DNA of 59,894 bases from Sandaracinaceae bacterium. GTDB taxonomy: Bacteria; Myxococcota_A; Polyangia; Polyangiales; Houyiibacteriaceae. The notes under the pieces were generated by a model that had not been told where the DNA came from, searched no databases, and worked only from the letters and a program-made list of their open reading frames with translations. The position numbers and the translations under genes are program-made. The stretch lies in NCBI GenBank assembly GCA_020633075.1, contig JACKEI010000009.1, forward strand, positions 1 to 59,894. The letters run 5' to 3'. Positions 28,663 through 35,804 of this stretch are shown here, piece after piece (position 1 is the first letter of the stretch; each line of letters begins with the position of its first letter).

Positions 28663-28793
28663 TGGGCACACTCCGAACGACCGGCGTCGCTCCACCCACG
28701 CGCACGGCTGGCGGCGTCTGGGCAGGCGGCTGGGTCGTTGTGATGGCGCACCCCGGACTCGACGAGAGCAGGGCTCGATCCTCGGTTCCATGC

Positions 28794-28827
28794 CTCGAGC
28801 GTGCGTGCCTTGGTAGGCAACCTCGAG
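28794..28827 (-). promoter_or_regulatory. Stem-loop in the pnp leader
   Basis: CTCGAG (28794-28799) can pair with CTCGAG (28822-28827). Inside it, TGCCT (28806-28810) pairs with AGGCA (28815-28819) around a 4-base loop. It lies about 130 bases upstream of the pnp start, a place where pnp mRNAs of other bacteria carry an RNase III-cut stem used for autoregulation. Confidence 0.35.
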
Positions 28828-28901
28828 CCATCGAAGCGAAGAGCGAACGACCCACGATCAGGTCGAACGAGATGCGAAGGGACTGGAACTGGAATTAGAA
28901 A

Positions 28902-28929
28902 CGGCGGCTCGAACCATTCCGAGCCGCCG
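28902..28929 (-). terminator. Terminator/attenuator after rpsO
   Basis: CGGCGGCTCG and its complement CGAGCCGCCG form a perfect 10-bp stem with an 8-base loop seven bases after the rpsO stop. On the minus strand it is followed by a short U-rich stretch (tttctaatt). It should end most rpsO transcripts, leaving partial read-through into pnp. Confidence 0.8.
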
Positions 28930-28935
28930 CGTAGC

Positions 28936-29205
28936 TTACTTACGAATGCCGAGCGCCGTAATAATCTTGCGATAACGCTCGATGTCGTTGCGCTTGACGT
29001 AGTCAAGGAGGCCGCGACGTTGTGACACCATCTTCAAGAGGCCACGACGGCTGTGGTGGTCCTTCTTATGGGTCTGAAAGTGCTCCGTGAGGTACTGAAT
29101 GCGGTCCGTGAGGAGCGCGATCTGGACTTCGGGGGAGCCGGTGTCGGATTCATGGGTGCGGAACTGGTTGATGATTTCCGCGCGTCGGTCAGTGGTCTGA
29201 GCCAT
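28936..29205 (-). CDS. rpsO: 30S ribosomal protein S15
   Basis: An 89-residue ribosomal protein that binds 16S rRNA in the platform. The family core DTGSPEVQIALLTDRI and HKKDHHSRRGLLKMVSQRR is intact. ATG 29205 gives exactly the length and spacing of E. coli S15; an in-frame ATG six bases upstream (29211) is also possible. A GAGAGACGAT purine run provides the ribosome site. Confidence 0.97.
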   Translation of the reverse strand: MAQTTDRRAEIINQFRTHESDTGSPEVQIALLTDRIQYLTEHFQTHKKDHHSRRGLLKMVSQRRGLLDYVKRNDIERYRKIITALGIRK

Positions 29206-29331
29206 TCTCATCGTCTCTCGGTGGCTTGCTGGCTCTAAACAGCAGGGGCCCCCGTATCTGCAACGTAGGAAAAGAGCCCGCGGAGCATGCTGGGGGCTGG
29301 GGGGGGCGTCAAGGCAGCCACGCCAGAAAGG

Positions 29332-29625
29332 TCACTCGTCCAGCTCCACCAGCCGGACGAGGTCGGACACGCTGCGGTGCGCCTCGAGGGGATGGCGGAG
29401 GTGGGCGGTGGCCTCGATCGCGTAGTGGGTGCGACGGCCACGGCGCTCTCGCACCAGCACGTGGGCCTCTTCCAGCTCTGCGAGGATGCGCTGCACGGCA
29501 CGGTCCGTGATGCCCACCTGCGCTGCGATGTCGCGGACGCGCGCATCCGGATTGCGTGCGATGCAGAGCAGCACGTGGCCGTGATTGCTCAGGAATGTCC
29601 AGCCGCGGTGTGTGTCTATAGGCAT
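29332..29625 (-). CDS. Small winged-helix transcription regulator
   Basis: A 97-residue protein with a MarR/ArsR-like winged helix: FLSNHGHVLLCIARNPDARVRDIAAQVGITDRAVQR forms the helix-turn-helix and LEEAHVLVRERRGRRTHYAI the wing. There is no obvious ligand domain and no metal-binding cysteines. A Shine-Dalgarno (GAGGTCCTAGG) precedes ATG 29625. It is divergent from the ABC/HlyD/TolC cassette with a perfect palindrome in the shared promoter, so it most likely controls that cassette and itself. Confidence 0.85.
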   Translation of the reverse strand: MPIDTHRGWTFLSNHGHVLLCIARNPDARVRDIAAQVGITDRAVQRILAELEEAHVLVRERRGRRTHYAIEATAHLRHPLEAHRSVSDLVRLVELDE

Positions 29626-29693
29626 CCTAGGACCTCACCGAAGGCGCGTGTTGCCGGAGCGGGGTTGTGGTCACCACGTAGCAAAGTATGAAA

Positions 29694-29721
29694 ATGATAT
29701 CACGTATTGACATACGTGCAA
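29694..29721 (-). promoter_or_regulatory. Candidate promoter of the winged-helix regulator
   Basis: On the minus strand TTGCAC (29716-29721) and TATCAT (29694-29699) are 16 bases apart; the -10 matches five of six consensus positions. The palindrome 29701-29718 fills the spacer, so a protein bound there would block this promoter. Confidence 0.5.
29701..29718. promoter_or_regulatory. Perfect palindromic operator CACGTAT-TGAC-ATACGTG
   Basis: Two exact 7-bp inverted arms separated by four bases, in the only AT-rich part of the divergent region. It covers the spacer of the minus promoter and most of the -35 of the plus promoter, an arrangement for joint repression of the regulator and the export cassette. 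Confidence 0.7.
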
Positions 29722-29734
29722 TAGAACTCATGAT
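29707..29734 (+). promoter_or_regulatory. Candidate promoter of the ABC/HlyD/TolC cassette
   Basis: Consensus TTGACA (29707-29712) followed after 16 bases by CATGAT (29729-29734; four of six). Transcription would begin close to ATG 29744, and there is no Shine-Dalgarno, so the mRNA may be leaderless. Confidence 0.5.
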
Positions 29735-29743
29735 TGTAGTCAC

Positions 29744-31858
29744 ATGATATCGCCATCCGGTCACGACCCCTTTCTGGAGAGACTGCGCGACCTGCTCGGG
29801 ATGCCGTACGAGGGTCTCCCGGTGTCTGGGCTGCCTCCCGTCCAGGCGCCGCTCGGCTCGCCCGACGCGCGCGGCGACCAGCTTGTCGCAGAGGAGATCA
29901 GCGAGGGCATGGAGCAGCCGCCGGTGCCGGAGCCGACGCCGATGGAGCATCTCAGTGCTCGGCTAGCTACGGCCGGCCTCGCGCTCCAGCTCTTTCGAGC
30001 GCCCGTGGCGCCCGTGCTCGCCGGTGTGCGCCCGGGCCGCCCGGTCGTCACGTTGGGTGCCGATGGCCAGGTGCTGCTGCTCGTCGAGAGGCTGGCTCAT
30101 CTGGTCCGGGTCGAGGACGAGCGTGGCACCCGTGAGTGGCTGGACGCTCGCGGCCTCGTCGCGCGGCTGGGGCTAGGCAGCACTGGCACGGACCACGAGT
30201 GGCTGGCCGTAGACGCTCCGGGAGCGTTTGCTCTGGAGCTCCCCCACAGTCACTCGCCGTGGCGCATGGCCTACGACCTGGTACGCGCCGATCGCGCCGA
30301 CCTCGGCGCGATCGCCGTCTATGCAATGGGGGTCGGTCTGCTGTCGCTGGTCTTGCCGCTCACCGTGCAGGTGCTCGTCAGCACCGTCGCGTTCGGGACG
30401 TTGTTGCAGCCCATCGTGGTGCTGACCCTGCTCCTGGGCGCTGGGTTGGTGTTCGCCGCAGTCCTCCAGGGCCTGCAGGCCTTCATGGCCGAGGTCGTCC
30501 AGCGCAGGCTCTTCGTGCGCGTCGTCACGGAGCTGGCTCAGCGTCTCCCGCGGGTCCACATCAGCGCGCTCGAGCAGCGTCACGGTCCCGAGCTGCTCAA
30601 CCGGTTCTTCGATGTGTTCGTCGCTCAGAAGGCGCTGGCCTCGCTCGCCATCGGCGGCATCGAGGCCGCCCTCGCCGCGCTGGTCGGCTTGGTGCTGCTC
30701 GCGTTCTATCACCCCGTGCTGCTGGCCTTCGGTGTCTTCATCGTCGCGGGGGTGGCGGTGGTGCTGCGCGTCGTCGGGCGTGGCGGGACCTACACCGCCG
30801 TGAACGAGTCCAAGGCGAAGTACGCCATCGCCGCGTGGCTCGAAGACATGGCCGCGCAGCGCATCACCCTCAAGCTCGCGGGCGGTGCCGAATTCGCGCA
30901 GCGCCGCCTCGACCGCTTGGCTGCCTCCTGGCTCACGGCGCGTGACGCGCACTTCCGCATCGTGTTTCGCCAGTATCTGGGCACGCTCGGTCTACAGGTC
31001 ATCTCCAGCGCCATGCTGCTCGGCATCGGGGGCTGGCTGGTGGTGCAGCGCGAGCTCACCATCGGACAGTTGGTGGCTGCGGAGCTGGTGGTCAGCGCGG
31101 TCGTCGCCTCGCTCAACAAGCTGGGTGGCAAGCTGGAGACCGCCTACGACCTCGCTGCGTCGGCCGACAAGCTGCACACGCTGCTGGACCAGCCACTCGA
31201 GCGCACCGACGGGGGCGACGAGGTGCGCGAGGGGGCCGCGCGCATCGAGCTGCGCCGGCTGAGCTCCGCGGACGGTCAGCTGGCTGACCTCAGTCTGGTC
31301 TTGCCGCCCGGACGCCGCGTGCGGGTCGGTGGTGGCGAGCGCCGCACGGACGTCCTCGTGGATGTACTGTTCGGGCTGCGTGCGCCCTCGGCGGGGGCCC
31401 TGTTGATCGACGGCGAGGACCAGCGTGACCTCAGCCTGCGCGCGCTGCGCCGTCGCGTCGCGGTCGTGGACGGGGCCGAGGTCTTGCCGACCACGATCGC
31501 AGAGAACGTGGCGGCGGTGGGTCACGTGCTCTCGGCGCGTCAGATCTGGGCCTTGCTGGACCGCGTGGGCTTGGCCGAGCGGGTACGCGCGATGCCGGAC
31601 GGCCTGCAGACGATCCTGACCCCCAGCGGCGCCCCGCTCACGCGCAGCGACGCGCTCCGTCTGACGGTGGCGCGCGCCCTCGCGGCCAAGCCGGGTCTGC
31701 TGGTGCTGGACCGGACTCTGGACGCGCTGCCGCTGCAGCAGGGTCGCGCGCTCCTGCATGCGCTCGGCCGTGAGCAGACCTTGGTGCTCGTTGCCAACAG
31801 CGACACCTTCGACGCGCAAGTGGACGAGCATCTGACCCTCGAGGAGGACAGCCCATGA
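29744..31858 (+). CDS. ABC exporter-like protein with degenerate (non-catalytic) ATPase domain
   Basis: A 704-residue protein with the type I secretion exporter layout. The N-terminal region (about residues 1-185) has no recognisable C39 peptidase catalytic residues. A six-span membrane domain occupies about 186-470 and a nucleotide-binding-like domain about 500-700. In the latter, Walker A (residues 529-536) reads GGGERRTD with no GK[ST]. The Q-loop Gln is missing (VAVVDGAEVLPTTI). The LSGGQ signature is replaced by LTRSD. Walker B reads LLVLDRT, with R657 instead of the catalytic Glu, and the switch His is absent (LVLVANSD). The fold around these sites aligns without a frameshift. The HlyD gene overlaps by ATGA. 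Confidence 0.85.
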   Translation: MISPSGHDPFLERLRDLLGMPYEGLPVSGLPPVQAPLGSPDARGDQLVAEEISEGMEQPPVPEPTPMEHLSARLATAGLALQLFRAPVAPVLAGVRPGRPVVTLGADGQVLLLVERLAHLVRVEDERGTREWLDARGLVARLGLGSTGTDHEWLAVDAPGAFALELPHSHSPWRMAYDLVRADRADLGAIAVYAMGVGLLSLVLPLTVQVLVSTVAFGTLLQPIVVLTLLLGAGLVFAAVLQGLQAFMAEVVQRRLFVRVVTELAQRLPRVHISALEQRHGPELLNRFFDVFVAQKALASLAIGGIEAALAALVGLVLLAFYHPVLLAFGVFIVAGVAVVLRVVGRGGTYTAVNESKAKYAIAAWLEDMAAQRITLKLAGGAEFAQRRLDRLAASWLTARDAHFRIVFRQYLGTLGLQVISSAMLLGIGGWLVVQRELTIGQLVAAELVVSAVVASLNKLGGKLETAYDLAASADKLHTLLDQPLERTDGGDEVREGAARIELRRLSSADGQLADLSLVLPPGRRVRVGGGERRTDVLVDVLFGLRAPSAGALLIDGEDQRDLSLRALRRRVAVVDGAEVLPTTIAENVAAVGHVLSARQIWALLDRVGLAERVRAMPDGLQTILTPSGAPLTRSDALRLTVARALAAKPGLLVLDRTLDALPLQQGRALLHALGREQTLVLVANSDTFDAQVDEHLTLEEDSP

Positions 31859-33228
31859 ACGGTTCCACCCCTGCCGCCCTGTCCACGTCGGCGGGCTCTT
31901 CCGCCGCGAACGTGCTGCTCCCCGCGTCGCGGCTCGTGCCGGCCACTTCCACGCCCATCCGCTACGCGCGGCGGCTCGCGTTCGCGTTCGCGGTCTTCCT
32001 CGCGGTCGCCGCGCTCGCACCCTGGCGCCAGAGCATCTCGGGTACGGGGCAGGTCTTCGCGTTCCTCCCGGACGAGCGTCCACAGGTCATCGAAGCCACC
32101 ATCTCGGGGCGCATCGAGCGCTGGCACGTGGTGGAGGGGCAGCTCGTCGAAGAAGGCGAGCTGCTGGTGGAGCTGAGCGACAACGACCCCGAGCGCGTGG
32201 CGCGGCTCACGCTGGAGCGTGACGCGCAGGCCGAGCGGCTCGAGGCCTACACGGCGCAGGTCACGGCGTTTCGCGAGCGCGTGGAGGCCCTGCGGCAGTC
32301 GCAGGAGGCGCAGATCACGGCCGCGCAGGCCGAGGTGCGGGTCACGCAGGACACCCTGACCTCTCAGCGCGAGCTGTTGATCACGGCGGAGGCCCGCGTC
32401 ACGACCCAGGACACCCAGCGCGCGCGCGTCGCCACGCTCGCGGGCGAGGGGCTGGTGTCACAGCGCGACAGCGAGCTGGCGACGCTGGGCGCGACGGACG
32501 CGCAGGCGTCACTGCGCTCCGCGCGTGCGGCCTTGAACGCGACCGAGGCGCGGCTGCGCGTCTCACGGGCGGCGTTGGACCGTGTGCGCGCCGCGACCGA
32601 CGCCGACCTCCGCGCGGCGGAGGCCTCCCTGAGCTCGGCCGAGACCCAGGTCTCGTCGGCCCGCGCGTCGCTCGCCCAGGCGGAGTCCAGGCTCGCCCAG
32701 CAGGCGGCCCAGGCCATCCGCGCGCCGCGCGCCGGGATCGTGCAGCGCATCATGGCGCAGCAGGGTGGCGTCCAGATCTCGAGCGGCACGACCTTGGCGC
32801 TGTTGGTGCCGCTCACGGCGTCGCGCTCGGTGCAGCTCTACGTAGACGGAAACGATGCGGCGCTGGTCAGTCCTGGCCGCGAGGTGCGCCTGCAGTTCGA
32901 GGGCTGGCCGGCCGTGCAATTCACGGGCTGGCCCAGCGTGGCGGTCGGCAGCTTCGCCGGGCGCGTGGCCTTCGTGGACACGTCCGACGACGGCCACGGG
33001 GACTTCCGCGTGGTGGTGGTGCCCGACCCCGAGCACGAGCCCTGGCCAGACCCAACCTTCTTGCGCCAGGGGACCCGCGCCAAGGGCTGGCTGCTGCTGG
33101 AGGAGGTCACGGTGGGCTTCGAGCTGTGGCGTCAGCTCAACGGCTTCCCGCCGCGCTACGACCGCGCGCCGACCGTCGGCGCCTCCGGGTACAGCGGCTC
33201 CTCGTCGAGCGGTGGAGGGGCGTCGTGA
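31855..33228 (+). CDS. HlyD-family periplasmic adaptor (membrane fusion protein)
   Basis: A 457-residue inner-membrane adaptor. There is one span at about residues 40-60, a lipoyl half (VIEATISGRIERWHVVEGQLVEEG), a long alpha-helical hairpin at about 115-290 rich in Ala, Gln, Arg and Glu, the second lipoyl half (IRAPRAGIVQRIMAQQGG) and a beta-barrel domain. The C terminus is a Gly/Ser tail (YSGSSSSGGGAS). In type I secretion such proteins link the ABC exporter to TolC, and both are encoded on either side with 4-base overlaps. Confidence 0.93.
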   Translation: MNGSTPAALSTSAGSSAANVLLPASRLVPATSTPIRYARRLAFAFAVFLAVAALAPWRQSISGTGQVFAFLPDERPQVIEATISGRIERWHVVEGQLVEEGELLVELSDNDPERVARLTLERDAQAERLEAYTAQVTAFRERVEALRQSQEAQITAAQAEVRVTQDTLTSQRELLITAEARVTTQDTQRARVATLAGEGLVSQRDSELATLGATDAQASLRSARAALNATEARLRVSRAALDRVRAATDADLRAAEASLSSAETQVSSARASLAQAESRLAQQAAQAIRAPRAGIVQRIMAQQGGVQISSGTTLALLVPLTASRSVQLYVDGNDAALVSPGREVRLQFEGWPAVQFTGWPSVAVGSFAGRVAFVDTSDDGHGDFRVVVVPDPEHEPWPDPTFLRQGTRAKGWLLLEEVTVGFELWRQLNGFPPRYDRAPTVGASGYSGSSSSGGGAS

Positions 33229-34703
33229 GCCGCGTGCAGCGCGTCGCTGGGTGGCTTGGGTCGTCCGGGCGGTCGGACGGAGGGCTCGTTGCGCGCGTCC
33301 TGGTGCTGGGCGTCGCGCTCGTGCAGCTCTCCGGCGCGTGCACCGCCCGGGTCCACGCCCAGCCCGACCCGAGCGCGCCGCTGACGGTGGAGCAGGTGCT
33401 GCGCTCCACGGCGGAACACCACCCCAGCGTGCAGGCCGCGCTGGCGAACGAGAGCGTGGCGGAGGCCGAGCTGTTGCGCGCGCGCGGCGCCTTCGACCCC
33501 ACGCTGAGTGTGCGCGGGGCGCTGCGGCACGGAGGCTACTACGAGCTGCGGCGGGTGGACGCGGAGCTGCGGGCCCCCACCCCCTGGCTGGGCGCCGAGT
33601 TCTGGGCCGGCTACCGCTACGGTCAGGGTGTGGACGCCGACGAGCGCTACCCCACGTACTACTCCGACCAGACCCTCGATCGCGGCGAGCTGCGCGCCGG
33701 CGTGCGGGTGCCGCTGCTGCGCGACCGGGCGCTCGACGACCGGCGCGCGGGGCGCCTGCGCGCCGAGCTACAGGTGGAGGCGGCCGGCCAGACGCGGGCG
33801 CTCGCGTTGATCGAGCTCGAGCGCCGTGCGGCTGCCGCGTACTGGTCCTGGGTCGCTGCGGGTCGCGCCCAGGCGGTCTGTCAGGAGCTGCTCACGCTCG
33901 CGGAGGAGCGCCTCTCGGCCGTCACGCGCCGCGCTGAGGAAGGGCTCATCCCGGACGTGGAGGCCATCGAAGCCGAGCGCTCGCTCTTGGCGCGCACCGA
34001 CTGCGTCATCCAAGCCCGCCGGGGCGTCGAGGCGGCCGCGTTGGTGCTGGGTCTCTTCGTGCGCACCGCCGAGGGCAACCCCGCGCCGCCACCGTCGACG
34101 CGCCTGCCGAGCACGCTGCCCGTACCGAGCGAGCCAGCGGACGTCGCGAGCGCGTTCGAGCGCGTCGTCGCGTGCCACCCACGCCTCGCGGCCAAGCGCG
34201 CGCAGCTCGCCAGCCAGCGGGTGTCGCGGGACCTGGCGCGGGCACGCACCAGCCCCCGCCTGGACGCGCAGGCGCAGGTCTCGCGCGACATCGGTGACGG
34301 CTCGTCGACGCTGCCTGGCACGGTCTACGAAGTGGGGCTGCAGTTCTCGATGCCGCTCGCGCTGCGCGAGGCCCGCGGTCAGCTCGCGGCGGCCGAGGCC
34401 CAGCTCTCGGTCGTGGAGCAGGAGCTGCGCTTGCTCGAGGATGAGCTGCGCGCGGAGCTCGCCGACATCGTCAGCGCACACCAGGCCGCCAGCGAGCGGC
34501 ACGAGCTCCTGGCGCGCTTGGAAGAGACGACCCGGCGCCTGGCCGAAGCGGAGCGTCGGCGCTTCGAAATGGGCGCGACCTCGCTCTTGGTCGTCAACCT
34601 GCGCGAGCAGAGCGTGGGGGAGGCGTCCATGTCGCTGCTGCAGGCCCTGCGCGCGCTGTGGGAGCAGTCTGTGCGCTGGGAGGCCGCCACGCGCTGCTCC
34701 TGA
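33225..34703 (+). CDS. TolC-family outer membrane channel protein
   Basis: A 492-residue outer-membrane efflux protein. The signal sequence lies at about residues 20-48 after a charged leader. The first OEP repeat starts LTVEQVLRSTAEHHPSVQAA, and the second covers the VASAFERVVACHPRLAAKR region. Coiled-coil helices with ELRLLEDELRAELADI support the alpha-barrel. The GTG start overlaps the HlyD stop by GTGA. It completes a three-part envelope-spanning cassette. Confidence 0.92.
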   Translation: MSRVQRVAGWLGSSGRSDGGLVARVLVLGVALVQLSGACTARVHAQPDPSAPLTVEQVLRSTAEHHPSVQAALANESVAEAELLRARGAFDPTLSVRGALRHGGYYELRRVDAELRAPTPWLGAEFWAGYRYGQGVDADERYPTYYSDQTLDRGELRAGVRVPLLRDRALDDRRAGRLRAELQVEAAGQTRALALIELERRAAAAYWSWVAAGRAQAVCQELLTLAEERLSAVTRRAEEGLIPDVEAIEAERSLLARTDCVIQARRGVEAAALVLGLFVRTAEGNPAPPPSTRLPSTLPVPSEPADVASAFERVVACHPRLAAKRAQLASQRVSRDLARARTSPRLDAQAQVSRDIGDGSSTLPGTVYEVGLQFSMPLALREARGQLAAAEAQLSVVEQELRLLEDELRAELADIVSAHQAASERHELLARLEETTRRLAEAERRRFEMGATSLLVVNLREQSVGEASMSLLQALRALWEQSVRWEAATRCS

Positions 34704-34799
34704 GACGCGGGGGCAGCCTCTGGTCCCGGCGACACTGCGAGCGGCGCCCGCGCAAGGGAGGGCGTGCCTGCGGGCCCTACGTCTGCGACCTTGTCCCCC

Positions 34800-35654
34800 A
34801 TGCCTCCCGTACGCGTCGTCACCGTCTGTGGCAGTCTGCAGGCCCGCTCCGGCAACCTCGCGTTGCTCGAGTCCCTGCCTGGGCTCGCGCCGTGCGATGT
34901 CGAGTTCAGCGCGTTCACCGGCCTGCGCGCCTTGCCGCACTTCGACCTGGACCTCAACGAGGGGGAGCCCCCTCTGGCCGTCCGCGCCTGGCGCGAGGCG
35001 CTGCGGTCGAGCGACGCGGTGTTCATGGCCGCGCCGGAGTACGGCCACAGCCTGCCCGGCGCGCTCAAGAACGCTGTCGACTGGATCTTCGCGTCCGGAG
35101 AGCTGTACCGGAAGCCCGTGGCCGTGACCGCGTCTAGCCCAGGCCCCGAGCGTGGGCGGCGTGGGCTCGCGGCGCTCTGTCAGACACTGGGCGCGCTCGA
35201 AGCGGCGGTCCTCGGAGGCGAACCCATCGCGCGAGGCCCCGGCACGGACGCGGCCGCCGCGCGGTTGCTGGCGCAGCTCGTGGCGGCGGCCCGGCGAGTG
35301 CGCGCGGGGCAACCGGCGCTCCCTGAGATCGCGCTGCCACCGTTTGTGGAAGACGTGCTGCGCGGGACCTCCCTGCGCGGGCCGCTGCTCACCCGCTTGG
35401 GGGCGTACGACCTCGCCGCGCCGCCTACCTCCGACGAGGTCCTCGCAGCCCTCGCCGCGTTGCTCGCGGACAGCGTGGGCGGCGCCCCCCTCGACGGTCC
35501 GGGCCTGGCGCTGGCGCGCCTCGACGCGTGGGTAGACGGCAGCGAGGGCGCGAGAGCGTTGCTGGATTCGCTCGTCGGGCGTCTGGACGAGTCTCCCGCG
35601 CTCCACGCGCTGCTGGCCGCGCTCGGCCCGCGCGCGCTCGCTTGCCTCGGCTGA
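34800..35654 (+). CDS. NAD(P)H-dependent FMN reductase-like protein with C-terminal extension
   Basis: A 284-residue protein. The first 175 residues follow the flavodoxin-like FMN reductase fold: VVTVCGSLQARSGNLALLE is the phosphate-binding loop and MAAPEYGHSLPGALKNAVDWI the isoalloxazine-site motif. The remaining 110 residues are helical and Leu/Ala-rich with no recognised domain. ATG 34800 gives the family N terminus. An in-frame GTG at 34764 sits just behind a strong AGGGAGG but the spacing is too short. It may use FMN/NAD(P)H to reduce quinones or azo compounds; the substrate is unknown. Confidence 0.85.
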   Translation: MPPVRVVTVCGSLQARSGNLALLESLPGLAPCDVEFSAFTGLRALPHFDLDLNEGEPPLAVRAWREALRSSDAVFMAAPEYGHSLPGALKNAVDWIFASGELYRKPVAVTASSPGPERGRRGLAALCQTLGALEAAVLGGEPIARGPGTDAAAARLLAQLVAAARRVRAGQPALPEIALPPFVEDVLRGTSLRGPLLTRLGAYDLAAPPTSDEVLAALAALLADSVGGAPLDGPGLALARLDAWVDGSEGARALLDSLVGRLDESPALHALLAALGPRALACLG

Positions 35655-35700
35655 GCGCGTGCCTTCGGGTGGCGAGCCGCAGAGACGGGTGACCGCGCGC

Positions 35701-35757
35701 CGCCGTGGCTCGTGGGCCGCTCGCCGCCGTGGCTCGTCGGCCCCTCCGTGGCTCGCG
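35701..35757 (+). repeat. Imperfect 24-bp tandem repeat (2.5 copies)
   Basis: cgccgtggctcgtgggccgc at 35701 recurs with three changes 24 bases later at 35725, and a truncated copy (gtggctcgcgac) follows at 35748. It lies between the FMN reductase stop and the likely helicase start. Confidence 0.7.
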
Positions 35758-35804
35758 ACTGCGCGGCGCTGGACTTCGGGGGCGGGCAGGGACATGCCTG
35801 CGGT

